Source: Clostridiales bacterium (GTDB lineage: Bacteria; Bacillota; Clostridia; Christensenellales; Borkfalkiaceae). From it: 22,942 nt of DNA. This document shows, piece by piece, positions 6,228-14,396 of this stretch (within the stretch, counting starts at the first letter, position 1; the number at the start of each line of letters is the position of its first letter). The notes under the pieces are model-generated. The model was not told the origin of the DNA and searched no databases. It saw only the letters and a program-made list of their open reading frames with translations. The stretch covers positions 564 through 23,505 of the forward strand of contig DPGH01000013.1 in the NCBI GenBank assembly GCA_003523255.1. The letters are read 5' to 3'. Position numbers and translations under genes: made by a program.

Positions 6228-7337
6228 ATGAATACCTCTGCAACGTACAAGTGCCCGAACTGCGGCGCGGGAATGACTTTCGACGCGGATAAACAATTGT
6301 TTATCTGCGATTTTTGCAATTCTTCTTTTACCGAAAGCGAGTTAAAAAAGGCTAACGAAAGTCAGGAGCGAAAGTTTAAAGAAGCGGAAAACGATACCGA
6401 GCGCGAAAGCGCGGAGAATGCCGCCGCGGCGAACGAAGAATTCAACAAACACATGAACGAATACGTGTGCGACAACTGCGGCGCGCGCGTAATTGCCGAC
6501 GAAAACACGGCGGCGAGTTTTTGTTACTACTGTCATAACCCCGTAACTCTCGTAGGAAAACTTTCGGGCAACTTCAGACCCGACAGGATAATTCCTTTTA
6601 AATACGGCAAAAAAGAAGCGGAAGAAAAGTTTTTAAAGTTCGCTTCTAAAAAGAAGTTCGTTCCGCGCGGTTTTTTTGCCAAAGCGCAGATTGAAAAAAT
6701 CAGCGGCGTTTACTACCCTTTCTGGATAACCGACGCCAACGTTGCGGCGGAAATAAAAGCGAACGCGACAAAACGCGTTTCCTGGATATCCGGCAGTATG
6801 AAATACGTACGCATAACCTATTTCGACGTGTTTCGCGCAGGCGACGTACATTTCGAGGACGTTACCACGTCCGCGAGCAAAAACGAGGATAAAAACCTTA
6901 TAGAGGGAATACTCCCCTTTCCGTCGGAAGCGTTAATGCCTTTCTCCGCACCGTACCTGTCGGGTTTTACGGCAAAAAAGAGAGACCTTTCGAGTTTAGA
7001 CCTTGCCGACGAAGTGCGGTATAAAATGCTTAACTATTCCTCCGAAATACTTAAAGCGGACGCGAATAAACAACATTACACTACAATTACGGTAAACCAT
7101 GCGGACATAAACATTAAAGACAGCAAATGGGAATACGGTCTTTGCCCGGTTTGGGTTTTAACCTATCGCAAACGCAACAAAAAAAAGGATAAAGTTTACA
7201 CGTACGGTATGAACGGACATACTGGTAAAGTCTACGGCGAATTGCCCGTAAGCGTACCTAAACTCGCGTTGCTTTTTACCGCCATCGCCGCGCCGCTTAC
7301 CGCCCTTTTAACGTTTTTGGGAGGGTTGATATTTTGA
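6228..7337 (+). CDS. Zinc-ribbon membrane protein (YdjG-like)
   Basis: 369 aa from the ATG at 6228, preceded by CGGA at 6 nt. A TTG start 30 nt upstream is possible but has no ribosome site and adds residues before the first zinc ribbon. Two zinc ribbons are visible: C9/C12-C27/C30 and C81/C84-C99/C102, joined by a charged helical stretch. A globular domain follows, including FWITDANVAAEIKA and WEYGLCPVWVLTY. One C-terminal membrane helix (LALLFTAIAAPLTALLTF) ends the protein. This layout, with the YdjI-like gene before and a TPM-like protein after, matches the YdjG family thought to anchor the SPFH partner at the membrane. Its last four bases TTGA are shared with the next gene. Confidence 0.82.
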   Translation: MNTSATYKCPNCGAGMTFDADKQLFICDFCNSSFTESELKKANESQERKFKEAENDTERESAENAAAANEEFNKHMNEYVCDNCGARVIADENTAASFCYYCHNPVTLVGKLSGNFRPDRIIPFKYGKKEAEEKFLKFASKKKFVPRGFFAKAQIEKISGVYYPFWITDANVAAEIKANATKRVSWISGSMKYVRITYFDVFRAGDVHFEDVTTSASKNEDKNLIEGILPFPSEALMPFSAPYLSGFTAKKRDLSSLDLADEVRYKMLNYSSEILKADANKQHYTTITVNHADINIKDSKWEYGLCPVWVLTYRKRNKKKDKVYTYGMNGHTGKVYGELPVSVPKLALLFTAIAAPLTALLTFLGGLIF

Positions 7338-8104
7338 GCGCGAAATTAAAACTTTTAGGTTTGGCGATATTAACGTTATTTTTCGCTACGGCATATATCT
7401 GCCTTTCGGCAATCACAACCTTTGCGGATACCCCTCGCATTTACGACGACGCGGGATTTTTACGAGAATACGAAATTACCGCGTGCGAAAATTCCGCGCT
7501 AAAAGCAGAAAAAGCGACGGGCGGCAAATGCCGTTTTTTCGCCGCGACGTTTAATAAGACGACGAGCACGGAATACTGGGGCGAAAACTTTTTAGACGAT
7601 CACGGTTTTAGACAAAGCGACGATATAATTCTGATAATAATCACACGCGACAGCGGCAAGTATTACTACGATATGTATTATTACGGCGGTGCGCCGTCGA
7701 GAATACCTTCAAAAGAGGTCGATTATATTCTCGACACCCCTGCCGTTTACAACAATATAAAAATAAACAACAAACTCGGCGACGGAATCTGCGCGTTTTT
7801 CGACGTGTCGGCAGAGGCTTATAACGGCAGAGTCGGCGCGTCTTACTGGACGATAGGCATAATTTCTTTTTTGATTTCATCCGTGATAGCGGGCTCTGTA
7901 GTAGCGATTATAGTACATAAGTATACGAAACGCAAAAAAAGCGTGGACTATCCTATTGACGTGTTCACAAAAACCAAAATTACCGCATCTAACGAGGTTT
8001 ACGTAAAATCCACTTCTTACTCTTACCCGATTAGTTCCGGCAGCGGCGGAAGAGGCGGTGGCGGCGGTAGGGGCGGCGGCTCCGGACACGCCGGCGGAAG
8101 ATAA
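7334..8104 (+). CDS. TPM-domain-like membrane protein with Gly-rich tail (YdjH-like)
   Basis: 256 aa with an N-terminal signal or anchor helix (about 7-30), an extracytoplasmic region resembling the TPM domain (RIYDDAGFLREYE, then GFRQSDDIILIIIT), a membrane helix at about 172-194, a short cytoplasmic segment and a Gly/Arg/Ser-rich C-terminus. TPM proteins are small membrane-linked domains of uncertain biochemistry. The start codon is TTG, overlapping the TGA of the previous gene, with GGGAGGG 8 nt upstream, so translation is coupled. Together with the two preceding genes it corresponds to the YdjI-YdjG-YdjH set; the order here is I, G, H, and pspA is not beside it. Confidence 0.78.
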   Translation: MSAKLKLLGLAILTLFFATAYICLSAITTFADTPRIYDDAGFLREYEITACENSALKAEKATGGKCRFFAATFNKTTSTEYWGENFLDDHGFRQSDDIILIIITRDSGKYYYDMYYYGGAPSRIPSKEVDYILDTPAVYNNIKINNKLGDGICAFFDVSAEAYNGRVGASYWTIGIISFLISSVIAGSVVAIIVHKYTKRKKSVDYPIDVFTKTKITASNEVYVKSTSYSYPISSGSGGRGGGGGRGGGSGHAGGR

Positions 8105-8133
8105 ACCGCTTTTATATTAAAGAATGAAAAACC

Positions 8134-8170
8134 AACCCGCGTGCGGAAAACATTTTCCGCACGCGGGTTT
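8134..8170. terminator. Bidirectional terminator between the YdjH-like gene and recG
   Basis: A 17-bp perfect inverted repeat, left arm 8134-8150 (AACCCGCGTGCGGAAAA), right arm 8153-8169. T-rich sequence follows on both strands. It separates the converging plus-strand cluster and minus-strand recG. Confidence 0.92.
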
Positions 8171-8197
8171 TAATTTAAAACGTTTTAAGTAAAAATA

Positions 8198-10210
8198 TCA
8201 ATTAAGGGTTATATCTTTAAGTTTGGCGTATTTTTTAGCGGCGACGGCTTTTATTTCTTCGTTAACGAGGGAATATTCAAACGCCTCGTCGCTGATTTTT
8301 TTTGCGAGAAAAATCGCTTGCGTACTATACTGCAACGCGCCGAGGTCGCCGATAAACTTGCCGCTTTGGCGCGAACCCATAAAATCACCTCCGCCGCGAA
8401 GTTTATAGTCGTACTCGGATATTTTAAACCCGTCTGAATTGTCTTTTAATATCTTAAGTCTTTCGATAGCCTCGCCTTCCGTGGCGGAAGTAGTTAAAAA
8501 ACAATAACTCTGTTTATTGGACCTACCGACCCTGCCGCGGAGCTGGTGAAGCGCCGACAGACCGAAACGCTCCGCATTGTAAATAACCATAACGGTAGCG
8601 TCCGGCACGTCTACCCCGACCTCTATAACGGTTGTAGAAACAAGTAGTTCTATTTCCTTATTCTTAAAAGCGTTCATAACGGCGGTTTTCTGGTCGTTTT
8701 TGAGTTTACCGTGCATAAGCCCGACCCTGACCGAAGGGAGTTTTGCGCAAACCTCTTCGTACAGTTCCGTCGCGCTGATAACGGACCCCTCCTCGTCGCC
8801 GTCTATTTTAGGGCAAACGAGGTACGCCTGATTGCCGCTTTTTATCTCCCGCTCGATAAAACCGAGCATGTCGTTATACTTTTCCGCGGGGACTATATTC
8901 GTTCTGACCGGAACACGCGCCGCGGGTTTATCTGGGATAGTCGTTATATCGAGGTCGCCGTAAAGTATAAGCGACAAAGTACGCGGAATAGGCGTTGCGC
9001 TCATAACGAGCACGTCCGGCGTAACCCCTTTATTTAAAAGCGCGCTGCGTTGCGCCACGCCGAAACGTTGTTGTTCGTCGCAAACGCAAAGAGATAGATT
9101 TTTAAATTCAACGTCGTCTTCTAACACGGCGTGCGTGCCGACGAGCACGTTTACGACGCCGGAAGCGGTTGCCGCTTTTATTGCGCGTTTTTCTTTCGCA
9201 CTCGTGCCGCCGGTTAAAAGAGTAACGTTAAAATCTTTAAACACCTTTTTTGCGGCTTTATAATTTTGCTCCGCCAAAACTTCCGTCGGAGAAAGAATTA
9301 CCGCCTGATACCCGCTTTTTATCGCAACGAAAACGGCGCAAAGCGACACTGCGGTTTTACCGCTGCCGACGTCGCCCTGCATAAGTCTGTTCATCACCTT
9401 TTCGCCGAGCATATCGGCGTATATTTCGTTTACGGCTTTTTTCTGCCCCGCCGTGAATTCAAACGGAAAACTTGCCGAAATAAAAGAAGAGAGTTCCTCT
9501 CCCGTGCAATCGTATTTGTTCGTTCTTACCTGTTCGCCACCGCCCTTTATAAGACGAAAAGCGGTGATAAGCGAAAAGTATTCTTCAACGGCAATTCGCT
9601 CCGACGCCGTTTTTATGCCGTTTAGGTCGGCGGGATTATGCACCGTGGCGTAAGCCGAAAACAAATCGCCGAGTTCGTATTTTTTTTGGAGTGCAAACGG
9701 GATAACGCTTTTAGGTTTTTCTACCGAAACGGCAAGTTTTACCGCGTCTCTTACCGATTTTTGCGTTAAGTTACCCTTTATTTTATACTGCGGAACGATG
9801 CCTTTTAACCTGTAAACGTTTTCAAGCGGCTCGAAAGACGGATTTACAAGGCTTGTAATGCCGTTCTCTTTACGAACTCTGCCGTAAAACAAATATTCGA
9901 CGCCCGGTTTAAGTTTGCTTGCCACGTACGGTTGATTAAACCACACGACCGAAAACAAAAACCCCTCTTGCTGACAATTGAGTCTTACCGCGCCGCCCCT
10001 TCTGTAATACCTGACCACGGGCGAACTTATCGCTTTACCCGGCGTTAAAACAACGTCGTTATGATACGCTTCTCTAAGAGATTCGGTAGAACGCATGTCA
10101 ATATACGCGCGCGGAAAAAGGCGGATAAGGTCCGCCGTATCGAAAATGCCGAGCTTATTAAAATCCTGCTCCCTTTTTTCGTTTATTCCGCGTATTTTTG
10201 TAAGTTCCAT
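8198..10210 (-). CDS. recG: ATP-dependent DNA helicase RecG
   Basis: A 670-aa branch-migrating helicase that reverses stalled replication forks and processes Holliday junctions. The N-terminal wedge/OB region precedes the helicase core: Walker A GDVGSGKT (279-286), Walker B box DEQQRFG (378-384; many RecG proteins have DEQH), SATPIPRT (motif III) and QLRGRVGR (motif VI). The C-terminal segment carries the family pattern LRGGGDFMGSRQSG. The ATG at 10210 follows GGAGG with a short gap. An upstream in-frame ATG would add 12 residues and has no ribosome site. It follows fakA after a terminator and lacks a clear promoter of its own, so it is probably expressed by read-through. The yloU-fakA-recG order is conserved in Firmicutes, often with sdaAB/sdaAA between. 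Confidence 0.96.
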   Translation of the reverse strand: MELTKIRGINEKREQDFNKLGIFDTADLIRLFPRAYIDMRSTESLREAYHNDVVLTPGKAISSPVVRYYRRGGAVRLNCQQEGFLFSVVWFNQPYVASKLKPGVEYLFYGRVRKENGITSLVNPSFEPLENVYRLKGIVPQYKIKGNLTQKSVRDAVKLAVSVEKPKSVIPFALQKKYELGDLFSAYATVHNPADLNGIKTASERIAVEEYFSLITAFRLIKGGGEQVRTNKYDCTGEELSSFISASFPFEFTAGQKKAVNEIYADMLGEKVMNRLMQGDVGSGKTAVSLCAVFVAIKSGYQAVILSPTEVLAEQNYKAAKKVFKDFNVTLLTGGTSAKEKRAIKAATASGVVNVLVGTHAVLEDDVEFKNLSLCVCDEQQRFGVAQRSALLNKGVTPDVLVMSATPIPRTLSLILYGDLDITTIPDKPAARVPVRTNIVPAEKYNDMLGFIEREIKSGNQAYLVCPKIDGDEEGSVISATELYEEVCAKLPSVRVGLMHGKLKNDQKTAVMNAFKNKEIELLVSTTVIEVGVDVPDATVMVIYNAERFGLSALHQLRGRVGRSNKQSYCFLTTSATEGEAIERLKILKDNSDGFKISEYDYKLRGGGDFMGSRQSGKFIGDLGALQYSTQAIFLAKKISDEAFEYSLVNEEIKAVAAKKYAKLKDITLN

Positions 10211-10256
10211 TTTGCCTCCGCAAAAGTAAAAGCGCATGCATGGCAATTCGCCCGTT

Positions 10257-10286
10257 ATGAAAAAAGGAAAGATTTCTCTTTCCTTT
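10257..10286 (-). terminator. Terminator after fakA
   Basis: On the minus strand AAAGGAAAG-AGAAAT-CTTTCCTTT followed by TTTC. It lies between fakA and recG and probably reduces recG transcription. Confidence 0.75.
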
Positions 10287-10294
10287 AGTTATCT

Positions 10295-11923
10295 TTATTC
10301 GAGAGCGACGTAATAGTAGTAAATCGGTTGTCCGCCGAAGTGAACTTCGACGTCGCAGTCGGGGAACCTTTCTCCTACAGCCGCCGCAAGCAGATTTGCC
10401 GCTTCCTCGGTAACGTCTTTACCGTAGTAGAGAGTAATTATTTCTTCGTCGCTACGGAGTTTTTCGATTAGTTCGAAAGTAACTTCGTTAATATCCTTGC
10501 CTATCGCAAGTATTTTTTTACTGTCAAGCCCCATCACGTCGCCGACTTTAAGTTCAAAGCCGTCCATTTTGGTATTACGTACCGCATACGTTACCTGACC
10601 GACCGTTACCGTATCGAGCGCGTGTATCATATTCGCTTTGTTTTCGTCTACGGGAAGGTCGGGGTTAAACGCCAACGCCGCCGAAAACCCTTGCGGTATG
10701 TTTTTAGTAGGTATAACGTGTATGGTCTTGCCGCTGACGAGCGATTTAGCCTGTTCCGCCGCAAGAATTATATTCTTATTATTCGGGAATACGAAAACGT
10801 TTTCCGCGTTAATTCTGTTCACCGCGTCCGCAATATCGCTTGCAGAGGGATTCATCGACTGACCGCCTTCTACAACAGCGTCAACCATAAGGTCTTTGAA
10901 TATCCCGGTAATTCCCTCGCCTGCGGAAATCGCCATCATACCCATAACCTTTTTCTCTTCCTCGTACTTTTTCATAAGCGCGCGGTTTTGTTCGAGCATG
11001 TTTTCGATTTTCAGCTTGTCGAGTTCGCCGAGTTCGAGAGCCTTGGTTAAGGCAACGCCCGGACAATTCGTGTGGACGTGTACCTTAACAAGTTCGAGGT
11101 CGCCTATTACTATAACGCAATCGCCTATCGTCATCAAAAACTCTCTGAATCTTTCGATATCGGCGGTAGTTGTTTTCTTTTTAAGATTTATAATGAAAAA
11201 CTCGGTACAATAAGCGAATTCTATACTGCCGAGGCTCATGATATCGGCGTGTTCCATAGCGGTTTCGCCAGAAACGACGTCGGGTATAACGACGTCGCCC
11301 TCGACGGTTTCACCCATAAGGGCTTTAAACATACCTTCGAACACTATCATAAGACCTTTGCCGCCCGCGTCTACTACGCCCGCTTTTTTAAGTACTGGGA
11401 GAAGGGTCGGCGTTATTTCTACCGCGCCGTTGCCGACGCTAATAAGTTCGGGGAAAAACGATTCGAAATCTCTGTGTTTTAAACGTATGCTTGAAGCGTG
11501 CTCGGCAACCGTACGTATAACCGTTAAAATAGTGCCTTCTTTAGGTTTGCTTACCGCGCCGTACGCTATTTCCGCACCCGAAACGAGCGACTGCGAAAAA
11601 AAGCGGGTATCTACTTCTTCCGACTTTTTGAGAACGGAACACATTCCGCGGAGTATCTGGGACAAAATAACGCCGGAATTTCCGCGCGCCCCGCGAAGCG
11701 CGCCTTTCGACACGGCTTCCGCCACGTCCGCCATTTTGTTACTGCGAAGGCTCATCGCCTCTTTAGCAGCGGATTGAAGGGTTAAAGACATATTCGTACC
11801 CGTATCGCCGTCCGGTACGGGGAAAACGTTTAACGCGTCGATTTTAACTCTGTTTACTTCGAGCAATTTCGCCGCGGTAATTATCATCGATTTAAACATC
11901 GAACCGTTTATGGTTTTTTGCAT
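10295..11923 (-). CDS. fakA: Fatty acid kinase subunit FakA (YloV, DAK2 domain)
   Basis: 542 aa. The N-terminal DAK2-type kinase domain shows the metal/ATP motif PVPDGDTGTNM (35-45) and GARGNSGVILSQ (about 78-89), with DAGGKGL further on. The C-terminal half (DegV-like/YloV region) is complete and ends with VEVHFGGQPIYYYYVALE, as in the family. FakA phosphorylates fatty acids presented by DegV-family FakB proteins, feeding acyl-phosphate to PlsX/PlsY. The ATG at 11923 has GGGAG 10 nt upstream. It follows yloU closely in one operon. A FakB candidate is encoded at 3154-4002. Confidence 0.93.
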   Translation of the reverse strand: MQKTINGSMFKSMIITAAKLLEVNRVKIDALNVFPVPDGDTGTNMSLTLQSAAKEAMSLRSNKMADVAEAVSKGALRGARGNSGVILSQILRGMCSVLKKSEEVDTRFFSQSLVSGAEIAYGAVSKPKEGTILTVIRTVAEHASSIRLKHRDFESFFPELISVGNGAVEITPTLLPVLKKAGVVDAGGKGLMIVFEGMFKALMGETVEGDVVIPDVVSGETAMEHADIMSLGSIEFAYCTEFFIINLKKKTTTADIERFREFLMTIGDCVIVIGDLELVKVHVHTNCPGVALTKALELGELDKLKIENMLEQNRALMKKYEEEKKVMGMMAISAGEGITGIFKDLMVDAVVEGGQSMNPSASDIADAVNRINAENVFVFPNNKNIILAAEQAKSLVSGKTIHVIPTKNIPQGFSAALAFNPDLPVDENKANMIHALDTVTVGQVTYAVRNTKMDGFELKVGDVMGLDSKKILAIGKDINEVTFELIEKLRSDEEIITLYYGKDVTEEAANLLAAAVGERFPDCDVEVHFGGQPIYYYYVALE

Positions 11924-11969
11924 TTTATAATAACTCCCGATAAATGAAGAAAAAATTCAGATTTAACGC

Positions 11970-12320
11970 TTACTTTTTAACGCCTATCACTTTTACGTTT
12001 ACGGAGTCGACTATCATACCGGTAAACCGTTCCACTTTATACTGAACGGACTCTACGAGCGCCTCGACAACCGCTTTGACGGATACGCCGTATTTTACGA
12101 TTACGGACACGTCTATAATAATTCTGTCCCCCGAAGCGCGTACCTTTACGCCCTTAACGCCGGAACGGAATTTAAAAAAACCTATAACCGAATCCCAAAA
12201 AGATGCGGGCACGAAAGAAACTATCCCGTAACAATCCATCGCGGTGTGAGCAACGAACCTTTCGATGGTATTGTCGGATACTATTATCTTACCGTAAATG
12301 TTATTGGTTTTAGCAGACAT
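11970..12320 (-). CDS. yloU: Asp23/Gls24 family protein YloU
   Basis: 116 aa from ATG 12320, preceded by GAGG and a 5-nt gap. A longer in-frame start exists but lies in front of that site and in the promoter region. The sequence has the alternating Asp23 pattern: GKIIVSDNTIERFVAHTAMDCYGIVSF, then IIDVSVIVKYGVSVKAVVEALV and VNVKVIGVKK (each quoted in part). The family is small, cytosolic or membrane-associated, and linked to envelope stress; the specific role of YloU is unknown. It is first in the yloU-fakA operon, divergent from rpmB as in Bacillus. Confidence 0.88.
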   Translation of the reverse strand: MSAKTNNIYGKIIVSDNTIERFVAHTAMDCYGIVSFVPASFWDSVIGFFKFRSGVKGVKVRASGDRIIIDVSVIVKYGVSVKAVVEALVESVQYKVERFTGMIVDSVNVKVIGVKK

Positions 12321-12348
12321 ATCTCCCTCGACAATAAGCGATAGTATC

Positions 12349-12377
12349 ATTCTACAATATTTGAACGCATTTTGCAA
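12349..12377 (-). promoter_or_regulatory. Promoter of yloU-fakA
   Basis: On the minus strand TTGCAA (12377-12372), 17-bp spacer, TAGAAT (12354-12349), about 25-30 nt upstream of the yloU ATG. Confidence 0.7.
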
Positions 12378-12457
12378 GTTTTTCGGGCAGTATTATAAAT
12401 TTTTTTAACGCCGTCCGATTTTTGCGACAAATTTTTAACAAATATGCCGTAAATAAG

Positions 12458-12486
12458 TTGCTTTATTCTATATTTTGTGGTAAAGT
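12458..12486 (+). promoter_or_regulatory. Promoter of rpmB
   Basis: TTGCTT (12458-12463), 17-bp spacer ending in TGG, -10 TAAAGT (12481-12486). An extended TGn element compensates for the weaker -10. Confidence 0.65.
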
Positions 12487-12532
12487 ATTCGTTGTTATCA
12501 AACAAAATCAACCCAAGCGGAGGATAAATTAT

Positions 12533-12724
12533 ATGAGTAAAGTATGCAGCGTGTGCGGCAAAGGTAAACTTTCGGGCAATCTCGTAAGCCACTCCAACCG
12601 CAAAACCCCCAAGTTGTACGAAGCCAACCTTCAAAAGGTTTCCGTTAAACATGAAAACGGCACCGTTTCTAAGGAATACGTTTGCGCAAGATGCTTAAAG
12701 AGCGGCAAAGTAGAAAGAGCGTAA
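12533..12724 (+). CDS. rpmB: 50S ribosomal protein L28 (zinc-binding form)
   Basis: A 63-aa ribosomal protein of the large subunit. The ATG at 12533 is chosen because GGAGG lies 9 nt upstream and the N-terminus MSKVCSVCGKG is typical; a longer reading frame upstream is an artefact. Paired cysteines CSVC and CARC mark the zinc-ribbon (C+) form of L28, which needs zinc; many genomes also keep a cysteine-free copy expressed under zinc limitation. The NRKTPKLYEANLQKV stretch is the conserved rRNA-contacting core. The gene is divergent from yloU and is followed by a strong terminator. Confidence 0.96.
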   Translation: MSKVCSVCGKGKLSGNLVSHSNRKTPKLYEANLQKVSVKHENGTVSKEYVCARCLKSGKVERA

Positions 12725-12743
12725 GTTTTACAGCGAATTAAGA

Positions 12744-12774
12744 CCCGTTTCCCGTTCGGAAACGGGCTTTTTTT
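12744..12774 (+). terminator. Terminator of rpmB
   Basis: CCCGTTTCC (12744-12752), loop CGTTC, GGAAACGGG (12758-12766), then C and seven T. Confidence 0.93.
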
Positions 12775-12781
12775 CGTAAAC

Positions 12782-12811
12782 AAAGACCTGCCGGTAAATA
12801 GCAGGTCTTTT
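12782..12811. terminator. Terminator of rdgB operon (likely bidirectional)
   Basis: AAAGACCTGC (12782-12791) pairs with GCAGGTCTTT (12801-12810) around a 9-nt loop. T-rich flanks occur on both strands. It lies just downstream of rdgB and just after the rpmB terminator. Confidence 0.8.
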
Positions 12812-12843
12812 CGTTTACTCATTTAATTTTTACGCTTCGCCTT

Positions 12844-13431
12844 TTATATAATTCCGTTTTGCTTTAAAAGTCGTTTCATTTCCGCCATGGCGCGGGCGCG
12901 GTGGCTGACCGAATTCTTTTCTTTTTCGCTAGCCGTGCCGAAACTTTTACCGAGTTCGTCGCAATAAAAAACGGGGTCGTAACCGAAACCGCCTTTCCCC
13001 TCTCTTTCGGTTAAAATCTTTCCGTAAACGTTGCCTTCCGCAGATATGACGTTACCTTTGTCGTAATACACTGCCGAACAGTGAAAGTGCGCGCCTCTTT
13101 CGGTAACGTTTTGCATGTTTTTCAGCAAAAGGTCTATATTAGCCTCGTCTCCGAAGCCGGAGTATCTTGCGCTGAATATTCCCGGTGCGCCTCCGAGCGC
13201 GTCTACGCACAAACCGCTGTCGTCCGATAATGCGGGAAATCCTATTTTTTCAGAAACGGTTTTGGCTTTTATAAATGCATTTTCGTAAAACGTTTCGCCC
13301 GTTTCTTCTATCTCCTCGTCGAACCCGAGGTCTTTATAGCCTACCACGTTTAACTCGGGAAACATTTCGGCTATTTCGCGTATTTTACCCTTGTTGGACG
13401 ACGCAAGCACGAGTGTTTTTTTATTTTCCAT
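12844..13431 (-). CDS. rdgB: XTP/dITP pyrophosphatase (RdgB/HAM1 family)
   Basis: A 195-aa house-cleaning enzyme that hydrolyses ITP, dITP and XTP to monophosphates and keeps deaminated purines out of nucleic acids. Conserved elements are SSNKGK (11-16), SDDSGL (69-74), GAPGIFSARYSG (81-92), GGFGYDPVF and the C-terminal SHRARA. Length is typical. The ATG lies 11 nt inside the end of rsmA in another frame, with GAGG 9 nt upstream, so the two genes are translationally coupled. It is last in the rsmA-rdgB unit. Confidence 0.96.
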   Translation of the reverse strand: MENKKTLVLASSNKGKIREIAEMFPELNVVGYKDLGFDEEIEETGETFYENAFIKAKTVSEKIGFPALSDDSGLCVDALGGAPGIFSARYSGFGDEANIDLLLKNMQNVTERGAHFHCSAVYYDKGNVISAEGNVYGKILTEREGKGGFGYDPVFYCDELGKSFGTASEKEKNSVSHRARAMAEMKRLLKQNGII

Positions 13432-14257
13432 TTTTTATTGCCTCGCTTAATAAAACGAATTGTTCCGCAGAAAGTTCTTCCGCGCGCGCCGTAGGCGAAA
13501 TTCCGCATTTTTCAAGCAGTTTTGCGGCGCTTTCTTTACTCGTTCCGTATCCGGACGAAATATTGTTTACGAGCGTTTTTCGGCGGCTGGTAAAGGCTTT
13601 TCTCACGAGTTCGCGCACGGCGGATTTATCTGCTTTCGCGAATTTATTTTTGTCTATATCTATGCGCACCACGGCGGAATCTACGTTAGGTACGGGAGTA
13701 AATTTTTCTCTCGGAACCTGCATAACGATTTTCGCTTCTCCGCGTAAATTTATGCCGACCGTTATCGCTCCGTAGTCCGAAGTGCGCGGCTTTGCCGCAA
13801 GTCGCTCCGCAACCTCTTTTTGAACCATAACCGTCATAGAAGAAACGTTTTCGCCGTTTTCTAAAAAATTCATGATAATCGGCGTGGTTATGTAATACGG
13901 AAGATTTGCGACTAACACGTAACTCTCGCCGAGTCTTTTTTCTATATCGGCAAGTTTACGTTTCATAACGTCGCCGAAAATCACTTCGGTATTATCGAAA
14001 CCGGAAAGCGCGTCTTTAAGCACCGGTTTTAAGCGTTCGTCTATTTCGTACCCGACGACTTTTTTCGCTCTCGCGGCGAGTTCTTTCGTAAGCGCGCCCG
14101 CTCCGCAACCGATTTCTAAAACTACGGAATTTTCGTTTACGCCAGCTTTTTCGGCGATTTCGCCGAGCACGAACGGATCGGACAAAAAGTTTTGCCCGAA
14201 CGCTTTTTTGAACTTAAACCCGTATTCGCCGAGTTGTGCTTTAACGCTTTTTTCCAT
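13421..14257 (-). CDS. rsmA: 16S rRNA dimethyladenosine transferase RsmA (KsgA)
   Basis: 278 aa. It dimethylates two adjacent adenosines in the 3' hairpin of 16S rRNA late in 30S assembly. Motifs: KKAFGQNFLSD (17-27), SAM-binding EIGCGAGALT (48-57), acidic ribose contact YEID (70-73) and catalytic NLPYYI (118-123). The C-terminal helical domain is present. The ATG at 14257 follows AAGG with a short gap. In many Firmicutes rnmV (ribonuclease M5) lies between tatD and rsmA; here it is absent and rdgB follows. Confidence 0.96.
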   Translation of the reverse strand: MEKSVKAQLGEYGFKFKKAFGQNFLSDPFVLGEIAEKAGVNENSVVLEIGCGAGALTKELAARAKKVVGYEIDERLKPVLKDALSGFDNTEVIFGDVMKRKLADIEKRLGESYVLVANLPYYITTPIIMNFLENGENVSSMTVMVQKEVAERLAAKPRTSDYGAITVGINLRGEAKIVMQVPREKFTPVPNVDSAVVRIDIDKNKFAKADKSAVRELVRKAFTSRRKTLVNNISSGYGTSKESAAKLLEKCGISPTARAEELSAEQFVLLSEAIKNGK

Positions 14258-14300
14258 TTATTGCCTTTAAATAATACGTATAATATTTTTGCAGCGGCGC

Positions 14301-14336
14301 ATTATATTAACGTAAAGAGAAAATCTTTACGGTCAA
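14301..14336 (-). promoter_or_regulatory. Possible promoter of rsmA with a hairpin in the spacer
   Basis: On the minus strand TTGACC (14336-14331) and TATAAT (14306-14301) are 24 bp apart, too far for a normal promoter. The gap is mostly the inverted repeat CGTAAAGA/TCTTTACG (14311-14331). The -10 may work alone, or a regulator may be needed. Confidence 0.4.
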
Positions 14337-14361
14337 TCATTTTTACCAATGATTAAATTTT

Positions 14362-14396
14362 GAGAATAAAGTCGGCGACGCCGACTTTATTCTTTT
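14362..14396. terminator. Terminator after tatD
   Basis: AGAATAAAGTCGGC/GCCGACTTTATTCT, a 14-bp stem (arms 14363-14376 and 14380-14393, loop GAC), directly after the tatD stop. The T tract is better on the plus strand, but the stem base is itself T-rich on the minus strand. A second short repeat AATCATT/AATGATT (14335-14354) follows. Confidence 0.7.

Noticed and set aside
12422..12532. N-terminal extension of L28 to 100 residues
   Set aside because: It would include the rpmB promoter and ribosome site; the 63-aa form matches the family.
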